A DNA stretch of 64,000 nucleotides, from assembly GCA_030268105.1 (NCBI GenBank), contig BSDZ01000004.1:4079001-4143000 (forward strand). Direction: 5' to 3'. The position numbers were made by a program, and so were the translations under genes. Below are positions 1 through 11,500 of the stretch, piece by piece. Source of the stretch: Volvox africanus. Its lineage: Eukaryota > Chlorophyta > Chlorophyceae > Chlamydomonadales > Volvocaceae. Position 1 is the first letter of the stretch; every line of letters starts with the position of its first letter. The notes under the pieces were generated by a model. It made no database searches. It was not told where the DNA came from and was given only the letters and a program-made list of their open reading frames with translations.

Positions 1-2785
1 TCCTTTCCTCCTCCTCCTTGGTCTTCTGCTTCCCCTTGTCGGTCATTTTTTCCTTCGCCGCCTTCTCCTTCTCACCCTTCTCCTGAATATATAAAACAAC
101 GGGGCAGGGTCCGTGCAGTCACGCAGAGCAAGTGGGGAAGATGCCCTTGCTCCGACATACGAGATTGCGGTCCATGTAACTGGGCAGTAAAGGAGGCTTG
201 GACAGCACATCCCGACTAAGATGTGGCACGCCCACATGCCCAGTCCAGACTCTTACCACATTCGAGTCTCATTCCCTTGCTTATTCCGTCCCCCCGCCCC
301 CACGCATGTAGCTCAGGCCACCCGCTACGGTAGGCATCAAGTTCTCAATCCCATCGTACCCGTGCCCGGCCTGCTGTGGCATGCGTTGCATGAGGCCCCT
401 TTTGTAATTTCCTCATGTAATCCTCATAGGGTTAAACACATAACCCCGTGCATACGGAATGGGTATCCGTGACAATGGAATATGAACATAATTTATGTTG
501 GCTAAATCTTCTTTCGCTGTCCGTCTCATGAGGATCAGCCGCGAGTCCACAGCACTACCAGCAATCCTCCCGCAGATGAAACAGCTGTGAAATGTAAACA
601 CCTACGCTGCTTTGCTAGGAAAGCTAAATCCGGAAGACCCACCTCTGCCTTGGGTTTTTCCTTCTCCTGGCCCTGCTTCTGCTGTCCCTGGCAGACACGT
701 AGACGGGGATAGGCGCACCAGGGGAAATGACGCGTCGGGACAAAACAGAAGGTTCGGGAAGGGAGCGCAGTCTCTGGCAAGGGACGTGCGCGCGTGAGGA
801 TGGGACTCAGGCAATTGACGGAAACATTCACAAAAATGAATTTACATTACATCCTTGGCTCAGAGTCGAGCACTGAATTACCGTGCAATTTGCTGAAAGT
901 TCCGGTAACACTGTCCGGGTGTCTTCATGAAGTCCTAGCCACCCTTTCCATGTTCGCCACCCTTTGGCCGAACACCCCTTGCATGTCCTTTCCGCGCAGA
1001 ATGCCCCACCCACGCGTAGCAACCCACACCCTGCCTGACCTCGGCCTCCACCATCTTTTGCTTCTTCTGCACGCTCGTGCCCGCAGGCTCAGAGACCGCC
1101 GCCGCCTTGCGCTTTTCCTGCTTTTTGTCCGGGAAGGAAAAAAGGGGTCAGGCATTCCGATTCCGGTAAATATTGTCAATACGTTGGCGGAGAGCTTGGC
1201 AAGGAAGCTCAAACGTAGAAAGAACCCGAATATCCATGCTCTTGTGTGTCTATCTATATCCAACCTTATCACACCAAGACTTTAAAATCCCTACGAATGA
1301 GCTTCGGGCCCCCCGCCATTCCCCGGGCTGACCCCCTCTACTCGTGCATTAATCTCAGGTTACCCACCTCCGTCGGTTCGGCGCTTCCGGGGCCCCGGTC
1401 GTCTGATCCCAGTACCTCTCATTCCGCTTATCCCCTCCCCCCTTCCCAAACTCCCACTTACGCCCCCCCAACCACTCCTAAGGTAACATCTAGTAACATC
1501 ATCTAGTAGTATCGTCCTAGTGCTCGCTTCATGTCCACCGCCCTGCTGACCTGCTGGTCGCCCTTATCGACGTCCAGCCCCATTGGTGTACCCTCCGTGG
1601 CAGCCGCCTTCCTTTCAGCGAGGCGTCGCGCCTCCATAGCTGCCAGGAAGATGGGATCACACAACCATTCGAGGAAATGGGCGACAGCGGGATCTAACAA
1701 CAGTCGAATGAGAAAGGTCACGCATCATCAAGACATCTGATGGCATAGATAGCGCGGCGACTAAATCCAAGAAAACAAGGTGGCTTGCATGCGTTGTTTT
1801 GATCAGAGAAAGGGCATTCCGTGACATGAACGGGATTTCGACGGATTTAGTTACGTCATTGTTATGTCACGTCTTGTTACAACGGGCCCTGGACTCCTAT
1901 TAAGTGAAGTAGAGCCCCACCAATCGGGTATTAAGCGAGGCCTTAACAAGGCATACGCATTTCGACAAGCCGTCATGTTTGTACCCGCCGATTCCCTCCT
2001 GGCTGCGGGCTGGGCCCCCACTCGCCATGAGTGGCCGAACAGCTTTCCCGCTCTAAGACTGGTCTCACCTTCGGCCCGCATTTGAGCGGGATCAGTCATA
2101 TACTCGGGCTTAGCCTCTAGACCGAGGATCTTCCCGATCTGCGCTTCCGGGTGTGCAGCCTCATACTTTTTCAAGGCCTCCAGTATAGAAGCGGAGCCGT
2201 CTGCCCCGTTGATGGCCGAATACTCTGCACGAAATCCTTCCAAGAGTTTCATCAGCGCCCTCTGGTGGTGGGGGATGATGATGTGAAGGGTGAGGGGACA
2301 GTTAGTCGATCGTTGAAAAAGCGGGGTCGTGACGGTTATACGAATTACTGAGACGTGCTGGGCCATACCTTCTCTGCCGACGGAATAGTCCTGTAAAAAG
2401 CCGAATAAAATTGATTCATCCTGGCATCGGGTTTATCTGCCTTCTGCTTCACAATGTCAGGGTGGCGGCCGTAGTGCGCTGCGAAGTCCGAAAGCCAGCT
2501 CACGAACACAACATAGTTGGTTAGCCTTTTGCCCTTTTCCTTATTGTCCGTGGTCACCTTGCCGTTGCCTAATTGCTCGGGCAAAGCACCGCCCAAAGCT
2601 CTTGCGTCACAGCTGTCAGATGGGAGCAAGGTCTCTGAAACAGTACCGGTATCAGGAATGTTGAGTTCGGTCATAATTCTCTCCAGCGTAGGCCGGACCA
2701 ATTTTGGATTGAAAACCGCTCCAAGCGTGATACTTATTAACTCAAGGAAATCACCCTTCGTCAAGGTTTCGTCTGAGCTCGACAT
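1..2785 (-). CDS. Multi-exon gene of unknown function, Lys/Glu-rich C-terminal part (3' end outside window)
   Basis: Six exons read on the minus strand: 2785-2369, 2261-2069, 1693-1551, 1117-1040, 687-643 and 82 to the window edge. All junctions are GT-AG and the phases match (0, 1, 0, 0, 0), which is strong support because the exons are short. The ATG at 2785 begins MSSSDETL; an in-frame non-ATG extension upstream was ignored. About 320 residues are visible. The first 250 or so look like a folded, helical soluble domain with scattered Trp and Phe (for example FVSWLSDFAAHYGRH and VAHFLEWLCDPIFLAAMEA). The remainder is charged and Lys/Glu/Gln-rich, with repeated KEK and QKQ patterns, as in a disordered or nucleic-acid-binding tail. 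No signal peptide or membrane segment is seen. I do not recognise the family. The stop codon lies beyond position 1. Confidence 0.75.
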
Positions 2786-3690
2786 TTCGTCTAATTTCAA
2801 TTAACACGTTAATTTTATAATTTATGTCAAATTTTATGTCAAGTTGCTAAAAACAGTCAAAGAATTCGGAAGTTGGTATGCCGCCTGCGTAATCGGCGTT
2901 AAATACGATAACTCCCTGGAGTGGCCCACCCAAGGTTTCCCAACGCTCTGATTTACCCTGCTTCAGCAGTTCATCTGTAGTCACCGAATTACTTATGCCG
3001 AACAAAACCATCCAAAGACAGCTAGGTGCATGCCAAGGTGTATAGGGGCCTCTAGGTCTTCAGGTTCAAAAATGCAACTGCGAAATTACCCGCGATAACG
3101 GACCGCGATAAGGGACCGCGAGATCGAACAAGATATGTAGACTATGAGACAAGCGCAAAGCTAAATTAGAAAAGAAGCCCAGCCATTCCGAAAGGAAAGA
3201 AAAACATTTCCAGGAAATGGGGCAATTGTTGCAGTACAACAACCTTCTACCAAGATGCCACGATGCAACCAGGCCCCCAAGAGCTTAGAAGATGGATGGG
3301 AATCGAGTATAACCTTCCACCTCCTATCCCCCCACCCTGAGTACCCACCTGTACCCTTGCGCTCTGGCAGGCTCTGTTCAGCTAGGCTATGGGATTTCCT
3401 GTCAGTTGTTCGGACCGACATGCTCACGAAGTCCGCTATGCCCAATCCTTCGATAGCGATAGCCACACAGCGTTCATCCTAGCTTGTTTTAGGATGGAGT
3501 CTTTCGCATGCCCGGCTTCACTGGCCAGGTAGGTGGTCACAGCATCGCTGATGACACCCATTGATTTGGCCCCCTTGTGTGTTAAAGGGAACGCTTAAAA
3601 GGAATGCAGGCTCCCCGTCCCTGCGTCAGTACTTCCAGCCGTGCCACAGCATATTCACTTGCGCTTTGACCACACCTTGCAGTGCTGGAC
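2786..3690. other. AT-richer spacer upstream of the first gene
   Basis: No supported exon. The first 60 bases beyond the ATG at 2785 are very AT-rich, as expected for a promoter or leader. Minus-strand frames between 3161 and 3620 include short protein-like stretches broken by stops, possibly an old decayed coding segment, but no family is recognisable. Confidence 0.4.
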
Positions 3691-3696
3691 CCTTTA

Positions 3697-4050
3697 AGTT
3701 GACACCCTTGTGCAGTCCAATCCTTCCGCAGTAAATGATGCTTGAAGCAAGGTCATTGAAGCTGGCGAAGTGAAGGGGAGTGCATGACACTGAATGCTGT
3801 GACCCTTGGTATGGCTGGCGTCATGGCCCGTGGCTGGGGTGCGTGGTGACCTGTCGGTCTTTCGTTCAAGCCCTGGTACGTTTGGATTCTGGGACGATAT
3901 TCCCTAGGAAGAAAGCAAAACATTTCGTTTTGTCATAGTACCTGCACAACGGGCTTTGTCCATGCACTCCCCTTCAACTCGCGAACTTCAACGACCTTGC
4001 TTCAAGCATCATTTACTGCGGAAGGTTGGACTGCACAACGCTGTCAACTT
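3697..4050. repeat. Imperfect inverted repeat (foldback) of about 92 bp arms
   Basis: The left arm (about 3697-3788) is the reverse complement of the right arm (about 3959-4050) with close to 90 per cent identity, separated by about 170 bases. The longest shared block covers the core 'cttgcttcaagcatcattta'. Both arms, read outward-in, encode the same short peptide (FNDLASSIIYCGR), so the arms may be two inverted copies of an old coding fragment, or the ends of a degraded foldback element. No terminal duplication was found. Confidence 0.7.
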
Positions 4051-5465
4051 CATCTACGGCTGGGTGATAGATCCTGAAGAAGGATTAGATAGAGCTAATC
4101 TGCATTACCTCAACTTTGTACAGTGGGAAGAATGCCTAGTTCATCAACCGTCTCAAAAACTGGATGGGCGATGTGGGCGCAGGCAGGTCGCAACACGGTT
4201 GGTTCTGACGCTCTGGAATCTGCCTACCGATATGATTGCCAATAAAGCATTATGATTTCCTTGTTAACAACTAGGTGCGCTATTTGCGTGGCTAATTTGC
4301 TTTTAAGGATTCTCATAACCCTTTCAAGGTATTCTAGGTATTATTAATCAAGATTACTAGAAAACGTATCCTTCTAGAATTCTGTTGTTAGTTATAAAAT
4401 GGTAAAATTTGCTGGTAACTCGATTTCACCAGTAACGTCGGTAGTTCTAAAATAGAACCGAGGACGATAATTTTTAAAGAACAGAGTATGGTGACCGCAA
4501 TTACTCCTATTGGTACAGATCTACTGTTTCCTCGGCCATATGATATTATGCAAAAAGTACATCTGTGATCACACCCATTTTGTATGGGTATATTGGGTAC
4601 ATGCTCTCGTCTGTCCGGCCTTAGATTTAGATTGGTTGTAGGCCTCGATATTCAAGGGCTCAACAGCTACAGGGCTACGACCCTAGGAAGACCTTAAGCT
4701 AGTTCTGTATCATATGCTTTAACTGCAGCATCCACGCCGTTAGTTATATTATGCCTTATGCCGTAAATTTTGTCTGGGCTACTGTTTTGGTGTAAAAATA
4801 TTCCTATAGCAACGAAAACCATCTGTCATCGTCTTCTTGGATTGTAGTCCTGCACAATCCGACACTCAAGGAACGAAAGCTACTAGTATTCTAATTATGA
4901 ATAAACAAGAGAAGGATTACAATATCTAGAATACATCATTAATCTAGTTCATTTATTTTATATTGTTGTTTGCACTTGGCCAGCTGATGGACTGGTAGGC
5001 TGAGGTGGCTGTACTTATAAAAATGAGAGGTAAGCAAAAAATTGGCTAAGACTTGCAGAAAATTTAATCGAATAGAAGCTTAATGAATTTATCTTTGGAT
5101 GATCTAATTGTTAGCCACGGAACGCAACGGCCAGGATAAACTGCCAAACGGAAAGCGGAAGGCTTGATGAACAACAGCAACTTACACGTGGTGGCATAGC
5201 AAGTGAGCATCTGAGCAATACATACAACGTCCTGAATCAATTACCGCGTTGCAAGCCCCATAACAACGCATTCTAAAACGCCCTATAAACAATATAGTTT
5301 TCTACCTGAGGTCTGAGGTGGCCCAAAAAGGCGACGGCGTGCAGGGTAAACCGAGAGTCTGTGGATGTAACCTGCCTTAACTTTCATCGTGACTCCTCAT
5401 GGCTGCACTTGGTACTCGGATTCGAAAATGAAACTCTCAAAGCCGTAAATCGTAATCCGATGTGC
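4051..5465. other. Gene-free AT-rich spacer
   Basis: Long stretch with many stops in all frames and low GC compared with neighbouring genes. I see no exon, RNA gene or repeat that I can support. Confidence 0.5.
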
Positions 5466-5491
5466 AGTACAGTACAGTACAATACAGTACA
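5466..5491. repeat. Short AGTAC microsatellite
   Basis: Five near-perfect tandem units of AGTAC (one with a G to A change) lie in the spacer downstream of the plastid membrane protein gene. Confidence 0.8.
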
Positions 5492-5838
5492 ATAAAAAGT
5501 GCATCCGGCATCGCTTTGTACGTTACCACCGACTTCCATCCTGGAGAACCACGGCATTGCAACCAGCAGTCGGATCTCCGCCAGAATGCCTTCAGGTGCA
5601 ACGCAACCGACAACTTTCTGTTAGGCCATAACCTGCATCCTACTATGTTTCTCGTTTGATGAATAATGCTCCCGCCCTTCGCGGTTCTTTTGCAAAACTT
5701 GAGTCTTCAAAGCAAGGGTCGTCCTCTCCCGACCGCATAACTCGCTTCTTTCCTTCAAGCCTTCACGAGCAACACAGGCTCCTCAGCTACGTATTTACGT
5801 TCCTAGTGGGTCAAAGGCTGTTTCCCCCGACGTTTCGC

Positions 5839-8105
5839 CTACTCTCTGTGTGCGCCAGTCCCGGCCTCGGCGCCGGCGGCATCCCCCCTCCCTCTCCCCT
5901 CGCGTTTCTTCCGCCCAAGCTGCTGCTCCTCCGCTCGTTTCAGTTGCTCGTCAAACAGGCGCAGCTCCCGCGCCGCAAAGTCCTCCAGCTCCGGATCCCG
6001 AGACAGATCTCGCCGCGGGTCCACCACGCGACCAGATTCAGAATCCACCAGATTTGGATCCTGTCCCAGCTGCAGTCGTTCCTCGCCCGTACCGAGCTCC
6101 GTCCTTGCAATACCACCAGTGCTACGGCCACCGGGACGCCGTACGGCGCGCCTGTGCAGCAGAACGCATTTGCACTTCACGCCCGATGTCTACACCTACC
6201 TCCCCATCGCTCACTTATCACGTGGTGTGACAAGGAGGGAACTGTGAGGCCTCAGTCTTAGTGGAGACGCAGTGGAGACGCAGTGGAGACGCAGAGGGCG
6301 TGTGCATCTCGGGTCATCCAGCGCCGGTAATGTGACTCCCGCACTGCACTGAGACTTCCCCGCACTGCCCTACCCCACCTCACCCTGCAACGCCCCTCAG
6401 GGCTCCACCAGGTGGGTGGTGTACAGCTAGGGTTTGACACGCTGGCAAGATGCGCATCCCGTATTGCGACGTATATATGTGGTGGTAGTGGTGATGGTGA
6501 TGGTGGTAGTGGTGATGATGGTGATGGTGATGATGGTGATGGTGAGATACACCTACCAGTTCCACACCCAAAGGCTCGATGGCACAAAAATGGTACGTCT
6601 GAGATGCCTCTACACATCCAGAAAGATTCCGGCCGTACACCAGCATACCACCATCGTGTATACGGTAGCGGTACATTACCTCACCCTTTGTACTGCATCC
6701 CGTACTGCCGATAACGAGGTACATGGACATAAAGATAGCCGCAGTGTCTTTCTTCTTTCACTTCTTTCTTTTGCTTGCTCTCAGATACCTTCACCCCTTC
6801 GACCGATTGCCTCTATGCAGCTGCGGGCGGCCTTCCCCCTCGGCCCTACCTGGAGTCCTCCGCCAGCACGCCGCCGATCCCGGACAGCAACGTGCCAGTG
6901 CCCCGCACTGCCCCGCGTAGAGCCGCACCAACCGCAGCCACCGGTCGGATGGAGCGGAGGGTCTCAGGTTCTGTCTGAGCAATACGCTCCACCTGGGGAT
7001 GGGGGGATGCGGGGATGGGGGAATGGTGGTGGTGGTAAAATGCTTGTGGAATGCGGTGAGAGAATCTTTATCCCCTTAGCGCTATAAAAGAGGTCCCCCC
7101 TGCGTCCCTTGTTCCTTCATCTGAAGGGCCGGCCGTAAGCCAAGAGGGCAGAGAGCGGCGCGTTGAAGGGTGTGATGCACACGTAACTTTGTCGTACCCG
7201 GGCTGTGCACATTAAGATCCATACCTGTACGTGTACGACACAAAGAGCCACCATGAACAGCACCCAGGGGTCTTGCCAGTTAAGGCCGCGCAGCAACAGC
7301 GGGGAGCCGTACAACGCCGCGTAGATGCCGTACAGTGCAGCGCGGTCCTCATCGCTAATTGCGGCCAGCACCCAGGCCTGGGGAAACGTCAAACGTGCGT
7401 GTGTATGCGCGGCCGGGTTTTTGTGGTTGTGAAAATTAGATGCAGCCAGGAGGTAAAGCCATCCAGCGGAAAAACCGCGCGGGCCACGGGGTACCTTGAA
7501 CACGGGCCACGGGTGAGCCGAAAATATGCTGGCAAGCTGGCATGCACACAGCTCAGCTACAGGGCTGCAAACCCTATGTCGGCAAACCCTAAAACCCTAT
7601 CTTATATCGCAGGGGATATCGGATAATGAAATGACGAGCTGAGGGTACGCGGTGCTGTCCGGGGCAGGAGGGACGCAGGTCGTCATCGCGGATCACAACC
7701 CCCGGAGCCCTGCTCGCGGCCTGGCCCGGCCCCCGGCCTCACCAGCCAGTCAAACAATGGCAAGATGCTGATGAAGCCCATCAAGCCCCAAACGAAGTTG
7801 TCATCGTCACCACCCGTGACGCCCCCGGCATTCTTGACACGACCCGTCCCTGGAGTAGCTGCTGGAGGTAACGTGCGTGAGGCCGATACTGGGGGCTGCG
7901 GCGGCTCGGATACCGCGGCGAGGAGCACGCCGTAGCTGATACCCATCACGGCAGAGATAGAGATGATGTTTCGGATGGTGGCGTCCACAGTCTCCGGAAG
8001 GGAAATTGCTTGGCAGCACAACCTGTGCCGTCCCGCTGCAGCTCGGTTGCGATGGACGGTGGGCCAGGTCCGCTTAGTCGCGACCCACGGGCCACAAGGC
8101 GACAT
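5839..8105 (-). CDS. Predicted plastid-targeted multi-pass membrane protein
   Basis: Four exons on the minus strand: 8105-7743, 7377-7225, 6974-6850 and 6151-5839. All introns are GT-AG and phases agree (0, 0, 2), giving 317 residues. The ATG at 8105 begins an Arg/Ala/Thr-rich, acid-poor N-terminus of about 40 residues that looks like a plastid transit peptide. Hydrophobic segments follow: IISISAVMGISYGVLLAAV, then FVWGLMGFISILPLFDWLAW across the first junction, then WVLFMVALCVVHV. The C-terminal exons are charged and coiled, ending in an Arg/Glu/Gly-rich tail. The FVWG..PLF.WLAW region resembles, from memory, conserved plastid membrane proteins of plants and algae of unknown function; I cannot name the family with certainty. 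The last acceptor (6152) was chosen over two in-phase alternatives because of its pyrimidine tract. The gene is divergent from the one starting at 8597. Confidence 0.75.
6261..6293. repeat. 11-bp tandem repeat, three copies
   Basis: GTGGAGACGCA is repeated three times without change inside the last intron (6152-6849) of the plastid membrane protein gene. Confidence 0.9.
6481..6545. repeat. GGTGAT/GGTAGT microsatellite in an intron
   Basis: Dense hexamer/trinucleotide repeat of TGG, TGA and TAG units inside the 6152-6849 intron. It gives false His-rich and Gly/Asp-rich open frames on the two strands. Confidence 0.9.
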
Positions 8106-8596
8106 TTTTAGGGCCCATTTTGACGCGCAACGCCGCGCCTTATTAGAATGTGATGATGGCAGAAGATGAAAATTCCAGATTTTTACTAAAAGCGGCTTGC
8201 ACTGGAGCGGGCTTGATGTCCTGGAAGCCGGGACGTCTCCGGAAAGCGTTGTGAAGGCACACTGACGCCAGCCCATTTATTAGCTAGAACGCTGAATATT
8301 ACAGACAATTTTTCTGTTTTGATGCCTTCTTACGGGAAAAGCAAGTCCAGGAATCAAACAAGATCGAACCAATTATCCGAGCATTAAGCATGCAGTCGTT
8401 CATAATTACTGGAATAAGGCAGTTCCCTTGACCTTGAATGTATTGCGATGAACCTCTCTTGAACATGTGTGTCATGATGTACGGCGTTTCGCTGCGTTCT
8501 GCTTGCAAATTGAGATCAATGCATGTTAGAAAATTCTAATATATACAGAGGTGGCAAAGTAATCATTTAAAATAAGTTTTCGTAACAGCGGCTGTC
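8106..8596. promoter_or_regulatory. Shared divergent promoter region
   Basis: Only 491 bases separate the minus-strand ATG at 8105 from the plus-strand ATG at 8597, so both genes must be driven from here. A TATA-like string (taatatatac) lies at 8537-8546, about 50 bases before the plus-strand start. No other element was recognised. Confidence 0.5.
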
Positions 8597-11500
8597 ATGT
8601 TGGGGCAGCAGCTCCGGCAAAGGTGCATCCAGGCCGCCTTTTGCCCTGGAACATCGCACCTAGGTCCATCGTGCCTGACTAGTCAAGCTTCACGTTTAGG
8701 ATTGAGCACTGACATTGAAAACCAGGAGCGCGAACCCCCGGCACCACCATCATCTTCGTCGTCTTTAACAGCACTTGCCAGCCCATCTAATAATGTAGCG
8801 GGCGGCGAAATTGCATCGGGTACTGGAGCAAACAGCGCGGCCGGAGCAGGGCAACCCAAAGGTGCGGGGCAACAAAAAGCGTCCAGCAAGCCCTCACCGG
8901 CCACGGCGGCAGCGATGGCAGACCTAAGAGGCCGACTGGCAGCTGCGCACGTGGCTCCGGATAAGCGACCAGCTCCAGCAGCACCCCCGGGTAATCTGGC
9001 GCCGCCGAAGCCGAGTACGAAGCCAGTACTTGGCCCCGAACGGCGCCGGGAGGTGGATGACTTTCAGGGTTTGACTCTTCAGCTGGGCGAGCCGGGTAAT
9101 CCGCTACAGGTGGGTACATGCTGCTTGGCCTGTTGAAAGTCCATTCTGCTGGGCGACAAGTCATGGGCGAGCTTTTGACACCTACTCTGTTTCCGTATGT
9201 AGCCGGGAAATGACACATGGGCGTTGACTCACGAAGTTGTCACCTTGTCTGGGGGTGATCTTTCTGGCACTTGCTGCTGAGGCCGATTTTTACCGTATCG
9301 CTACTTCCTTTCTCCCCTCTCTCCAACCCCCTGGGGGTGTCTCGTCTCAGGTCTCGTTTTTTCGTCTCTCCCCCCTTCCACCCCCGGATACGTGTCTGTA
9401 GAGCATGGCCGTATTGACACACGCTGATGTACGGCAGCTAGAGGATTACGCCAAGGACCCCCTGTCGTCGGACCGCCGCTTCCTGACCAGCCTGCAGAAA
9501 ATGGCGCCGGCGCCGCAACAGCGTGCTGCGGCCATCATGCAGATGGCGACAGGTGCGAGGCGCTGGGCTGAGGAGTGGGGATGAGTCGGCAGAGCAGGCA
9601 GATGGAAACTAATCTTGCGGGCTGAAGTGCGGTACGGCAGCGGGATGTAGCGACCAGAAATACTGTACTTTGACCACAGGGGTGTCCTGAGCGACGCACT
9701 TGGGCTTGACGAGGGGTTTGGAAAAGGAAGGGTGACGGGCGAATCGGGCGACCCGCTTGTGAGTGGCGACAGGGGCATTAGTAATGGTGTATGGACTTGT
9801 TGCGCGAGTACCATGTGACCCAGCTTGACACGGGTCTTGGCCAGATGGGCGATTAGATGTGCAGATAGCACTTGCCTCGTCAGCAGCCTCAGCGAATTAT
9901 GATATGAACCCCCGGTGTGTTGGGGCTGTCACTGGGCTCTACCACCGGGCTCTACCCGCACCGCTTTTGCGCTGCCGACATTGCCGGTAGAAGGCCAACC
10001 CCATCTCCCCAACACCCGACGCTTTAGGCACCGTGCCGCCGCCTGCGGTGCTTATCTGGGCGGCGCAAGAGGTGGTGACACAGATGCGGCAAGTGCTGCG
10101 GGAGCGACTGGCCGCGGCAGCGCAGCAGCAGCCGCAGACACAGGGGCAGCAGCAGAGCCAGGTACCCCAGCAGCAGCAGCAGCAGGTGGCGCAAGGAAGG
10201 GGAGGCGCAGCCGCGTTGGTTTCGGAGCCATGGTATGAGAGCGCTGTCCAGGTACGGAGCAGAACCTAACTAACATGGAGTGACCGAAGCCACGCAGTGA
10301 CTAACTTAGGCATGCCAGGTTATATATGCACCCTGTGGGTACTTCATACTCGTGCAAGTGGAACTCCAACTTTGGCTCCTTTCCCGCAGTTGGCTCGGCT
10401 CGAAGTGGGCGGCACCGGGGGGCAGCTCAACGCTGTAAGGACGGAACTGGAGCTTCTTCGCGCCTTTGCTGCAGGCCCTCAAGTGTTGGTGACGGCGGCG
10501 GCGGCGTCGCTGCCGCTGTCGCAGCAAGCTGCGTCACCCGCTGCATCCTACGTCCCTACTTGGGAGGCTCTTCTAGCGCTTCCCCAACTGCAGCAGCTCC
10601 TGGACATCGCCGCCTCCCGGAACCCGGCCTTGGCGACGACGTTGGAGCTGGCGGGGTTGAGGCCAGCAGCGGATGTCCCACCGACGCTGCCGCCAGCAGC
10701 AGCTGCAGCTTTGGACCAGGGTTCACCAAGCAGCGGCGGCGGCAAGGAAAAGCAGCGGCAGAAGGCGCCAGTGGTGACGCCGTCGGGTTCACAGGATGCT
10801 TGGCTGCTGCCAACCCTGAGGTCAGCGGCGGCGGCGGCGCGTGCAAAGGCGTTGGAGATGTCTGGGCTCGCGGGGACTGGGGGAGATGCGCCGCTGGACG
10901 CGGACGCGGCCCTGACGGCGCTGGCACTGGGTACGCCGCGCGCGGAGGGTGCAGCGGTGCCACCGCCATCAGCAGAGCAGCGCGTGGCGGCAGCGGACTG
11001 GCTGGCGGCGACGACGCTTCTGCGGCATGCGGAGGAGCTCCTCGGCTGCGCCGGCGGCGCGTCGGGAGTTCGGCGTGAAGCAGTGGCGGCGCTCCACTTA
11101 TTGGGTCTGCCCCTGGAGCCGAGGGAGCTGTTGTCCCTCAACGAACTGAAGGTATGGGGCATCGAATGCAGGCTGGTGCTGTCGTGAGCTTGACGGCGAC
11201 ATAGGCCCCTGAAACGGAAGCCCCCTCATTGGCTCACCTGAAGACGTATTCCTGTGGAGGCATCGAGATGGGTACAAAATGCCATACTTGTTTTGTGCCA
11301 CCGCCACGTCGACGAAATGCAGGTTTCGGAGCAGGACCTGCAAACCTGGCTATCTCAGCTTTCTGCGAGGCTGGGGGGGGCCGGTGTGGGGTCCGACGGG
11401 ACGGCGGCGCTGCTTGTACCGCCTGCATTAGAGTCCCGCCTCGCCGCTGCACGTCAACGCTTGGCGGCGGCGGGCCGAGCACTGGCGCTGGTCGCTCCGC

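Noticed and set aside
6380..6730. His-rich minus-strand and Gly/Asp-rich plus-strand frames
   Set aside because: They are translations of the intronic GGTGAT microsatellite.
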